DNA of 35,075 bases from Anaerolineales bacterium (GTDB taxonomy: Bacteria > Chloroflexota > Anaerolineae > Anaerolineales > E44-bin32). Location: contig JARRPX010000014.1 in the NCBI GenBank assembly GCA_037382465.1, positions 1 to 35,075 on the forward strand, read 5' to 3'. Under the pieces are notes generated by a model. That model was not told the origin of the DNA. It ran no database searches and saw nothing but the letters and a program-made list of their open reading frames with translations. Of the stretch, positions 8,370-15,023 are shown one piece after another. Each line of letters opens with the position of its first letter. Position 1 is the stretch's first letter. The position numbers were made by a program, and so were the translations under genes.

Positions 8370-8930
8370 ATGCTTACGGATCGGATTATCGGCGCGTTCA
8401 CATTTCGCAAAGGCGTTTACGCCGAAGTCGAGAGTGATACGACCTTCACCACAACGGCCTGGACGATCGTTGCGGTCGTTTCTTTCCTCGTCAACATCGC
8501 ATCCCACGCACAGAGCAACATATTCAAGTGGTTGGTTGCTGCAGTGGTTGGTACGATCATCTCTGTCGTTGGCTTCGCCATCGCTGCCTGGGTGATCGAT
8601 TGGGTAGGCCGCACGGTTTTCTACGCCGAGGTAACGTTCGACGAATTGGTGCGCACGCTCGGTCTGGCTTATGTGTGGCAAATCGTAGGTGTACTTGGAA
8701 TTTTCCACGCCCTGGGAATTCTTACCTGTGTTACAGGACTGGTTCAGTTAGCGACTGCGATCCTCGGACTGGCTGCCTGGCTCGTGGCGGCAAAGGAAGC
8801 CCTGGATCTGGAATGGGTCCAAACCGCGGTCACCGTGGTGATCGGTTGGATCATCATCTTCGTGTTCACCTTCATCACTGGCGCCATCCTTGGCCTTCTG
8901 GGTGTTGCTGCTCGCGCTGTGGTGAGTTAA
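8370..8930 (+). CDS. Yip1-like multi-pass membrane protein
   Basis: A 186-residue integral membrane protein. The N-terminus (residues 1-24: a short polar segment around AFTFRKGVYAEVESD) followed by about five hydrophobic helices (about 28-48, 53-78, 95-118, 120-143 and 152-183) matches the bacterial Yip1-domain pattern, in which such a header precedes the helix bundle. Function of bacterial Yip1 proteins is unknown. The start ATG 8370 has a strong GGAGGA six bases upstream. The gene stands alone between the terminator of the AAC(3)-like gene and a convergent hairpin. Confidence 0.7.
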   Translation: MLTDRIIGAFTFRKGVYAEVESDTTFTTTAWTIVAVVSFLVNIASHAQSNIFKWLVAAVVGTIISVVGFAIAAWVIDWVGRTVFYAEVTFDELVRTLGLAYVWQIVGVLGIFHALGILTCVTGLVQLATAILGLAAWLVAAKEALDLEWVQTAVTVVIGWIIIFVFTFITGAILGLLGVAARAVVS

Positions 8931-9005
8931 CCGAGCCCATTCCATTTATCGAGGAGTTGATCGGCAAACTCCATTTGGTTTCCAAGAAGACCCTATGGGG
9001 AATCA

Positions 9006-9035
9006 ACTGCGTGCTGCTGGAATGCAGCACGCAGT
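9006..9035. terminator. Perfect 12-bp hairpin between convergent genes
   Basis: ACTGCGTGCTGC and GCAGCACGCAGT pair perfectly around a 6-base loop (TGGAAT). It sits between the stops of the Yip1-like gene (8930) and the GNAT-like gene (9061), so it could end transcripts from both sides. Neither side has a T-run, so it is not a textbook intrinsic terminator. Confidence 0.5.
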
Positions 9036-9060
9036 CATATAAAGAGGCATAACGTCAATT

Positions 9061-10188
9061 TTAAAGATCGCGGATATAAACCCGGTGATTCTTGTAAGGA
9101 ATACCGCCCACGTTTTCCAGGTCCTTACGCATCTGCACCGCGGACTCGGCCACCTGGGTCAGGTCTGCATGCTGGAAGCCGAACTCACGAATGGTCTTCT
9201 CGATTTCGGAGTAGAGCAAGGCATTCCCGCCGCGTCCGTGATACTCCGGTAAGACGCCGGCGCCGTTCAAGGCGATCCACTTGGTACGTTTCATTTCGAT
9301 GAGGATGTCGAAGATCCCGAAGGGCAGCAAACGTCCTTTACTGCGCTGGATGGCCGCCGAGACGTCCGCGAAGCCAAAGAGGAATCCGACGACGAGTTCC
9401 CCGTGCACGATGATCTTGATCAGGCGCGGGTCGGCGACGGTCAGGATCTCGTTCAACACGTAGTCGATCTCGTTGTCACTCAGTGGATAGTATTCCCAAT
9501 TGTTGACAAACGTGTCGTTATACGTTTTTCCGATCCGCGGCGCCCACTGGCGCAGTTCGCGCTTGCTGCGGAAGCGCTTGACGGCCAACCCGCTGCGCTT
9601 GGCGGCCCGTTCGGCGATGCGGTGCACGCGCGCCGGCAAACCAAATTTGCCGGCTCCCAGGTAACAGGATACAAAATCGACTTCCTTGCGGAAGCCCAAT
9701 TCGTCCATGAATTTCGGGTAATAGGGCGGGTTGTAGTTCATCATCGTCATCGCCGGACGGTGTTCGAATCCTTCGACCAGCATGCCGTAGCCGTCGAGCG
9801 GACCGAAACCCTTCGGTCCCACGAGTTGATCAAGCCCTCGTTCACGCGCCCAGGTGGCGGCGCGTTCGAACAGCGCCCGGGCAATCTCCAGGTCGCCCTG
9901 GGATTCGAAGTAGTAGAACTGCGCTTGTTTTTTATCGTGGTAGCGGTTGTAGGGTTTGTTTTCCAACAGCGTAATCCGCCCCACGATTTCACCGCCCGTT
10001 TTGGCGACAAAAAACTCAGCGTCCGAGTGTTCGTAGAATGGGTGCTTGCTGCTGTTCATGCGCGTGGCGACGTCGATGCGGATCGGCGGCACCCACAGTG
10101 GATGCCCGGCATACAGCCGGAAAGGAAAGTCGATGAAATCCCGCACCTGCCGCTTGTCGCGGGTATCCACTTGCTCGATGCCAATCAT
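9061..10188 (-). CDS. GNAT-like two-domain protein of unknown substrate
   Basis: A 375-residue soluble protein. Residues about 1-130 contain a GNAT-like stretch (FFVAKTGGEIVGRITLLENK, then FYYFESQGDLEIARALFERAATWARERG). The C-terminal half contains a second acetyltransferase-like block, with LVVGFLFGFADVSAAI and GVLPEYHGRGGNALLYSEIEKTI. The stretch YHGRGGNALL resembles the acetyl-CoA-binding Q/R-x-x-G-x-G/A motif. This architecture is common in Chloroflexota and Actinobacteria as an uncharacterised protein. Start: ATG 10188 with GGGAGGT close upstream; the in-frame ATG at 10242 lies inside the promoter region and is rejected. It shares a symmetric promoter with the divergent PlsC gene. No partner gives away the substrate. 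Confidence 0.75.
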   Translation of the reverse strand: MIGIEQVDTRDKRQVRDFIDFPFRLYAGHPLWVPPIRIDVATRMNSSKHPFYEHSDAEFFVAKTGGEIVGRITLLENKPYNRYHDKKQAQFYYFESQGDLEIARALFERAATWARERGLDQLVGPKGFGPLDGYGMLVEGFEHRPAMTMMNYNPPYYPKFMDELGFRKEVDFVSCYLGAGKFGLPARVHRIAERAAKRSGLAVKRFRSKRELRQWAPRIGKTYNDTFVNNWEYYPLSDNEIDYVLNEILTVADPRLIKIIVHGELVVGFLFGFADVSAAIQRSKGRLLPFGIFDILIEMKRTKWIALNGAGVLPEYHGRGGNALLYSEIEKTIREFGFQHADLTQVAESAVQMRKDLENVGGIPYKNHRVYIRDL

Positions 10189-10219
10189 GGCGACCTCCCG
10201 AATCAGATCTCCCCAATGG

Positions 10220-10249
10220 ATTGTAGCATCGCCGAAAAGCAACTACAAT
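10220..10249. promoter_or_regulatory. Symmetric bidirectional promoter (GNAT-like / plsC)
   Basis: The block is ATTGTAG (10220-10226), 16 bases, CTACAAT (10243-10249). On the plus strand it reads TTGTAG, 17 bases, TACAAT; on the minus strand it reads exactly the same. Each end is therefore the -35 of one promoter and the -10 of the other. Predicted starts fall near 10256 (plus) and 10213 (minus), which fit the two divergent genes. Confidence 0.65.
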
Positions 10250-10255
10250 CAGGCA

Positions 10256-10966
10256 GTGTCCAGAATTTCGAGGCCTCACCTGCAATTTCCTTTTACCCGC
10301 TGGGTTTTCAACACCCTCTTTCGGCTGCTCACGCGGCGCACGTTCGACGGAATCGACAATCTGCCCGGCTCCCCGCCGTACATCGTCGTGGCCAATCATC
10401 TCAGCTACTTCGACGCCCCATTGCTCTTCACGGCCCTCAAAGTGCCGCGAATTACCGGCTGGGCCGCGGAGAAATACGAGCATCACCCGCTCTTCGGACC
10501 CTTCGTGAGCCTGCACGGCGGCGTTTTCATCCAACGCGGCAAGGTGGATCGTCAGGCGCTCTCCGCCGCCGTGGACCGGCTGCGGAATGGCTACGTGTTC
10601 GGAATCGCCCCGGAAGGGACGCGCAGCAAAACGGGCGCTTTGGCGCGCGGCAAGACCGGCACTGCCTACCTGGCGCACGAAGCGAACGTCCCCATCGTCC
10701 CTACGGCCGTCGTGGGCACCGACAAAGCCCTGCGCACCTTGCTGCGCCTGCGTCGTCCCCGTGTCGGTGTGCGCATCGGCAAACCTTTCCGTTTGCCCCC
10801 GCTGAACGAAGCGACTCGCGCCGCCGACCTGCGTCGCAACACCGATGAGATCATGTGCCGCATCGCCGCCCTGCTGCCCCCTTCCTATCGCGGCGTGTAC
10901 GCCAATTATCCCCGTCTCAAAGAACTGCTCGGCGAAGCTGCTCCGCAAGCGCAGGAAGCCGAATAA
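10256..10966 (+). CDS. 1-acyl-sn-glycerol-3-phosphate acyltransferase (PlsC family)
   Basis: A membrane-associated acyltransferase that probably converts lysophosphatidate to phosphatidate in phospholipid synthesis. Over 236 residues the LPLAT motifs are in order: NHLSYFD (HX4D catalytic box, His48/Asp53), GGVFIQRG (about 88-95), APEGTRS (about 118-124) and VPIVPTAVVG. A glycolipid acyltransferase role is possible for this family. The start is placed at GTG 10256. The plus-strand promoter predicts transcription beginning at or within a base or two of this codon, so the mRNA may be leaderless, which also explains why there is no ribosome-binding site. The open frame continues upstream to 10046, but that part is antisense to the GNAT-like gene. 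Confidence 0.88.
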   Translation: MSRISRPHLQFPFTRWVFNTLFRLLTRRTFDGIDNLPGSPPYIVVANHLSYFDAPLLFTALKVPRITGWAAEKYEHHPLFGPFVSLHGGVFIQRGKVDRQALSAAVDRLRNGYVFGIAPEGTRSKTGALARGKTGTAYLAHEANVPIVPTAVVGTDKALRTLLRLRRPRVGVRIGKPFRLPPLNEATRAADLRRNTDEIMCRIAALLPPSYRGVYANYPRLKELLGEAAPQAQEAE

Positions 10967-11092
10967 GCGCTTCTGCGCCTTGAGGCGCGCAATCCCCCTG
11001 AAATTCACCCCTCCCCCCTGGGCGTGATTCAATATCCCCCTCTTGGTTACACCCCAGGCGGGATGGCATTTTCCCGCACTGTGTTTAAAATA

Positions 11093-11108
11093 TAGAACAA
11101 ACGTTCTA
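11093..11108 (+). promoter_or_regulatory. LexA-like operator of the polB cassette
   Basis: TAGAACAAACGTTCTA has 6-base perfect arms (TAGAAC/GTTCTA) and the GAAC-N4-GTTC core. It matches the box at 6658 in all outer positions. It directly follows a TAAAAT (11086-11091) that can serve as -10; a -35 is weak. A further half-site GGAAC follows at 11114. It lies 36 bases before the first gene of the cassette. Confidence 0.75.
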
Positions 11109-11144
11109 TTCATGGAACAATCACACACCATCAGGAGGATCTGC

Positions 11145-11744
11145 ATGCATCACGGGAGTGACCCTTTTGCGTCCGCACAACTACCGTTACCGGCCGGCGA
11201 CCCGGCGCTGCTCGAGGCGCTGATGCAGCCGCGCGTCGCCCTGTTCTGGGGCGCGCACACGCCCACGCGGGCGCTCCTGACCATGCTCACCGCCCTGGCC
11301 GTCCGGGGCCAGACTCTGCGCGTTTTCGACGGGGGCAACCGTTTCGACGGTTACTTCGTCGCCAGGCTGGCGCGGCGCATGTGCAAACACCCCTACGCCG
11401 CGCTGGAGCGCATCCGTCTCTCGCGCGCCTTCACCTGCTTTCAACTGGCCGAGCGCATCGAAAAAACGCCGACCGGACCGGAGCCGATCTTCGTCCTCGA
11501 TCTGCTTACCACCTTCTACGACCAGAACGTGCCGCTGCGGGACAGCGAACGCCTGCTGGAGATCACTATTTCCCATCTGAAGCGTCTGGCGACGGTCAGC
11601 CCGGTGATCGTTGGGGCGCGCGAGCCGCGCGAGCTGGTGAAAGAACGTTGGGCTTTTTTGGATCAGTTGCAAACCGCCGCCGACATCGCCTGGCTGCTGC
11701 GTGCGCCGGAAGCGGGGCTCGAACGGCAGCCGAGGTTACTCTGA
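11145..11744 (+). CDS. RecA-like protein with degenerate P-loop (ImuA-like role proposed)
   Basis: A 199-residue protein, first gene of the LexA-boxed cassette. Its pattern is that of a RecA/RadA core: strand and loop VALFWGAHTPTRALLTML (about 31-48) where Walker A should be, a strand LRVFDGGNRFDGY, then IFVLDLLTTFYDQ (about 115-127) at the Walker B position with Asp119, and a helix and strand HLKRLATVSPVIVGAREP. The P-loop lacks the Gly-Lys-Ser/Thr, so ATP hydrolysis is doubtful. This recalls ImuA, a RecA-like protein lacking a normal Walker A that works with mutagenic polymerases, but similarity by eye is structural only. Start: ATG 11145 with AGGAGG six bases upstream; the frame is open to 11043 but that start would lie before the operator. 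No membrane segment is seen. Confidence 0.75.
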   Translation: MHHGSDPFASAQLPLPAGDPALLEALMQPRVALFWGAHTPTRALLTMLTALAVRGQTLRVFDGGNRFDGYFVARLARRMCKHPYAALERIRLSRAFTCFQLAERIEKTPTGPEPIFVLDLLTTFYDQNVPLRDSERLLEITISHLKRLATVSPVIVGAREPRELVKERWAFLDQLQTAADIAWLLRAPEAGLERQPRLL

Positions 11745-11806
11745 TGGGAATCGGGCTGCGTCTGCTTTGCCCGGTTCCGCGTTCCCGATTCATTGTGAGG
11801 TAGATC

Positions 11807-12121
11807 ATGGGCCGAACTCTTCCATCCATTACACAGGCGTTCCTCCACGAACAGCAATCGTTGTCCCGTTTTCGCCGCGCGCTGCGCATCGAGGATCAGC
11901 ACGCGCTCGACGACCTGCTCGCTGCTTCGCGCCATCACCTGGCCGCCGCGGCCTACGCTTCCCACCTGCTGCCCTTCGAGGTGATGCTTCTGGCCATGCT
12001 GGTCGAGGAGCACAAACAGGTGCTGCAGCTCGAAGGGCGCCTCGAGCACCTCGAGAATCTCGTCGAGGCGCTGCAGGCCGGTGCGGGGCGGCGGCTGGGC
12101 GCGCCCGACCGGGAGGGTTGA
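11807..12121 (+). CDS. Small helical protein of the polB cassette
   Basis: A 104-residue protein of no family I recognise. It is almost wholly predicted alpha-helical, with a hydrophobic middle (about 44-66, rich in Ala and Leu) and a Leu/Glu-rich coiled-coil-like stretch (about 66-92). The last dozen residues are basic and Gly-rich. ATG 11807 follows GAGGT. Its stop codon overlaps the polymerase start by one base (TGATG), so the two are very likely translated together. It is probably a bridging or regulatory subunit for the polymerase; that is inference from position alone. Confidence 0.75.
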   Translation: MGRTLPSITQAFLHEQQSLSRFRRALRIEDQHALDDLLAASRHHLAAAAYASHLLPFEVMLLAMLVEEHKQVLQLEGRLEHLENLVEALQAGAGRRLGAPDREG

Positions 12122-14529
12122 TGGTACCCGCTTTCGGCTGGATCTTCGACATCTATCCCGCCGCGGAGGGCATGGCCGTGTGGCTGCTCGACGAGGACGG
12201 CCGCGCTCACTTGCTGCGCGACACGTTCACGCCCTGCTTCTACGTGCGCGGGCCGCGGCAGGAACTGCGCGCCGTCTGCCGCATGCTGCGCGGGCAGCGC
12301 GCGCCGGTGACCCTGCGGCGCACGGAGCGCCTGGATCTGTTCCTCGATCGCGCCGTGGAGGTGCTCGAGGTCGGCGTGCGCATCCCCGGGTTGTTGCGGC
12401 GCCTGTTTCTTCAAACGGCTGAGTTTCGTCCCGACCTGACCTATTACGACGCCGACATCTCGCTGCCGCAGCGTTACGCTTTGGCGCGCGACGTTTTCCC
12501 GCTGGCGTACTGCGCCGTCGAACAGGAGGGGGAACGAATCCGGCACATCGAGGCGTTGGACAGCCCCTGGGAGATCGATTACCGTCTGCCGCCGCTGCGG
12601 GTGATGACGCTGCAGCTCGTCGACCAGAGCCGCGACCCGGGGCGCGGCCACCGCGGCGATTTGCTGGTGGAGATCGCCGGGGAGACGTTCCGCTTCCCGC
12701 GCAGCAAGGGCCGCGAGCTGCTGCTGGGCGTGCGCCATCTGCTCGAGCGCTTCGATCCCGACGCACTGGTCAGCACCTACGGCGACAACTACATCCTGCC
12801 GCGCTTGCTCGATCTCTCCCGGCATTACGGCATTCCCCTGCCGCTCAACCGCGACCGCACGAAAACGGTGCAGCGCAAATCGGCCTCTTCCTATTTCTCC
12901 TACGGCCGGGTGGTCTTCCGCAACGAGCAGCACACGCTTTTCGGCCGCTGGCACCTCGATCGCCAGAATGCTTTCCTCTCCAATGACTACGGCATGGACG
13001 GTATCCTCGAAATCTCGCGCCTGACCAACCTGCCCGTGCAAACCACGGCGCGCGTCTCCACCGGCACCGGCATCAGCGCCATGCAGGTCAACACCGCCCT
13101 GCGGCGCGGCGTGATGGTGCCCTGGCAGAAACGCCAGCCCGAAACGTTCAAGAGCGGCAACGACCTGCGCCTGGCGGACAAGGGCGGCCTGGTCTACACG
13201 CCCATCCTCGGCCTGCACGAACACGTCGCCGAACTCGATTTCACCGCCATGTATCCCAGCATCATGGTGCACTTCAACATCTCGCCCGAGACCGTCGGGG
13301 CAACGTGCTGCCCCGGAGAAGAGATCCCCGAGCTGGGAACCCGCGTGTGCCGCCACCGCCAGGGCCTGGTGCCGGAGACGCTGGCGCCGCTGCTCGAGAA
13401 ACGCAAGCGCTACAAGGCGCTCATCCGCCAGCTGCCCGGAGACGACCCGCGGGTCGAGGCCTACCGCCGGCGCTATTCGGCCCACAAATGGCTCCTGGTG
13501 ACCTGTTTCGGTTATCTGGGCTACAAGAACGCCCGCTTCGGGCGCATCGAGGCGCACGAGGCGGTCAACGCCTACGGCCGCGAGGTGCTGCTGCGCACCA
13601 AGGAGCTGGTCGAGGCGCGCGGCTTTCGCGTGCTGCACCTGTACGTCGATGGTCTCTGGATCCACAAACCCGGCGCGCAGCAGCGCCCGGATTACGAAGC
13701 GCTGCTCGAAGATATACACGCCGAGACCGGTCTGCAGATCGGCCTGGAGGGCGTCTACCGCTGGTTGGCGTTTCTGCCCTCGCGCACCGAGCCGCGCGTG
13801 ACGGTGGCCAACCGCTACTTTGGCGCCTACGAGGACGGCTCGTTGAAAATTCGCGGCATCGAGGCCCGCCGCCGCGACACGCCGCCCTACATCAAGCAGA
13901 CCCAGCTCGAGATGCTTGACATCCTGGCGCAGGGGGAAGACGCCAGCGGTTTCCGCGCCGCCATGCCCGCCGCGGTGGCCTGCGCCGCCCGGCGCCTGCG
14001 CCGGCTGCGCGCCGGCGGCGTGCCGGTGAACGAGTTGGTCGTCACCCACCGTCTCTCGCGCCGGCCGGAGGAATACGTCGTGCGCACGGTTGCCGCCCGC
14101 GTCGCCGTAGAGTTGGCCAACCGGGGCGTGGAACTCAGCCCCGGCGAGCGGCTGCGCTTCTTGCTCGTCCCCGGGCCGGAAAAAGCGCGCGCCTGGGAAC
14201 ACATCGAGGGCGAGATTGCCTACGATCGGGAAGCCTACAGCGAGCTCATGCTGCGCGCCGTCGAGAGCGTCTTTGCCGCCGTCGGTGTCGACCGGGCCAC
14301 GTTGGAAACCTGGCTGTTGGCCAACGCCGGCTACTGGGGCCCACCGGGGGTATTGCCGCCGCCTGGCGCGGACATCCGCATGCCGTTGTTGGCGCAAAGC
14401 AATTTCATCTGGGTTGGGAAACGAAGTACAGGGGTTCGGGAGCAGGACACGCAGGTCCGATCCCGTCTTCCGGTGTTAAGCGCAAGTCGCGAGCGGTTGC
14501 TGCTGCGGCCAGTGGGGACATCGCCATGA
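12121..14529 (+). CDS. B-family DNA polymerase, exonuclease motifs degenerate (PolB2-like)
   Basis: An 802-residue family-B polymerase, placed as a damage-inducible polymerase by its operon and operator. Polymerase motifs: A is ELDFTAMYPSI with Asp373; B is HKWLLVTCFGYLGYKNARFG (about 455-474), lacking the usual Asn-Ser; C is LHLYVDGLWI with Asp510, where the usual YGDTDS has become LYVDG. The KIRGIEARRRDTPP block (about 576-589) matches the template-primer-binding region. In the exonuclease domain, Exo I should read DIE but reads QLV (165-167), and the Exo II Asn and Asp are Tyr220 and Ile225. Proofreading is therefore probably lost, while the two main metal-binding aspartates remain. Motif B resembles the archaeal PolB2/Dpo2 group rather than E. 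coli Pol II, which keeps DIE. The start ATG 12121 overlaps the previous stop. The coding sequence is very GC-rich. The last 40 residues are unconserved. Confidence 0.92.
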   Translation: MVPAFGWIFDIYPAAEGMAVWLLDEDGRAHLLRDTFTPCFYVRGPRQELRAVCRMLRGQRAPVTLRRTERLDLFLDRAVEVLEVGVRIPGLLRRLFLQTAEFRPDLTYYDADISLPQRYALARDVFPLAYCAVEQEGERIRHIEALDSPWEIDYRLPPLRVMTLQLVDQSRDPGRGHRGDLLVEIAGETFRFPRSKGRELLLGVRHLLERFDPDALVSTYGDNYILPRLLDLSRHYGIPLPLNRDRTKTVQRKSASSYFSYGRVVFRNEQHTLFGRWHLDRQNAFLSNDYGMDGILEISRLTNLPVQTTARVSTGTGISAMQVNTALRRGVMVPWQKRQPETFKSGNDLRLADKGGLVYTPILGLHEHVAELDFTAMYPSIMVHFNISPETVGATCCPGEEIPELGTRVCRHRQGLVPETLAPLLEKRKRYKALIRQLPGDDPRVEAYRRRYSAHKWLLVTCFGYLGYKNARFGRIEAHEAVNAYGREVLLRTKELVEARGFRVLHLYVDGLWIHKPGAQQRPDYEALLEDIHAETGLQIGLEGVYRWLAFLPSRTEPRVTVANRYFGAYEDGSLKIRGIEARRRDTPPYIKQTQLEMLDILAQGEDASGFRAAMPAAVACAARRLRRLRAGGVPVNELVVTHRLSRRPEEYVVRTVAARVAVELANRGVELSPGERLRFLLVPGPEKARAWEHIEGEIAYDREAYSELMLRAVESVFAAVGVDRATLETWLLANAGYWGPPGVLPPPGADIRMPLLAQSNFIWVGKRSTGVREQDTQVRSRLPVLSASRERLLLRPVGTSP

Positions 14530-14978
14530 AACGTTCAAGCGTGTTCGTCGTCATCAGCGGTTTGATCAGCCTGACGGTCAACGTGTTGGCCATCGTCAGC
14601 TATTTCAGCGAGGGAGGCGCCTTTGCCGATTGGCATATCGACCCCGGTCTGTGGGTGGCGATCACCTTCGTGCTCATGTCCTACAGCCTGACGGCCTGGT
14701 CGGTGTTGATCTGGCGCTGGACGCGCAAGCGTGCGCGCAGCAGTAGACAAAAGATGCGCCGCTCGGCGGCCTTCCTGCTCACCGCGCTGGCGGCATTTCC
14801 GCTGCTGACCGTGTGGTTGTCCGTTTTGTTTTCGCTGGTCATCTTTACGGAGGCCACAGCGCCGCAGCGCTGGCTGCTGGCCATGGGCTGCGCCTGGGGA
14901 GCGACGCCGTTCATCAGCCTGGGATTGATCAGCGTGGGAGAAGTATTGGGGCCGTTGCTCAGCCGCAGCAAGGAATGA
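14526..14978 (+). CDS. Four-helix membrane protein at the end of the polB cassette
   Basis: A 150-residue membrane protein of unknown family with four likely helices, at about 7-28, 44-65, 81-107 and 116-142. Positively charged residues cluster between helices 2 and 3 (WRWTRKRARSSRQKMRRS), which predicts that loop to be cytoplasmic. The ATG overlaps the polymerase stop (ATGA), so it belongs to the same transcript. Small membrane proteins in SOS regulons often arrest division, but nothing here shows that function. It ends 45 bases before the convergent cytochrome gene. Confidence 0.75.
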   Translation: MKRSSVFVVISGLISLTVNVLAIVSYFSEGGAFADWHIDPGLWVAITFVLMSYSLTAWSVLIWRWTRKRARSSRQKMRRSAAFLLTALAAFPLLTVWLSVLFSLVIFTEATAPQRWLLAMGCAWGATPFISLGLISVGEVLGPLLSRSKE

Positions 14979-15023
14979 GGAGCCCGATTTGTGGAATAAA
15001 GATTGGTTGAAAGGGTTGCCCGG

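Noticed and set aside
10016-11146. 376-residue minus-strand open frame over plsC and the LexA-like box
   Set aside because: It is a shadow of plsC and would bridge the divergent promoter and the polB operator.
11953-14397. 814-residue minus-strand open frame opposite polB
   Set aside because: It is antisense to a polymerase with clear motifs, its product is a repetitive Ala/Val/Gln/Asp-rich string, and it has no ribosome-binding site. The third-position GC bias explains it.
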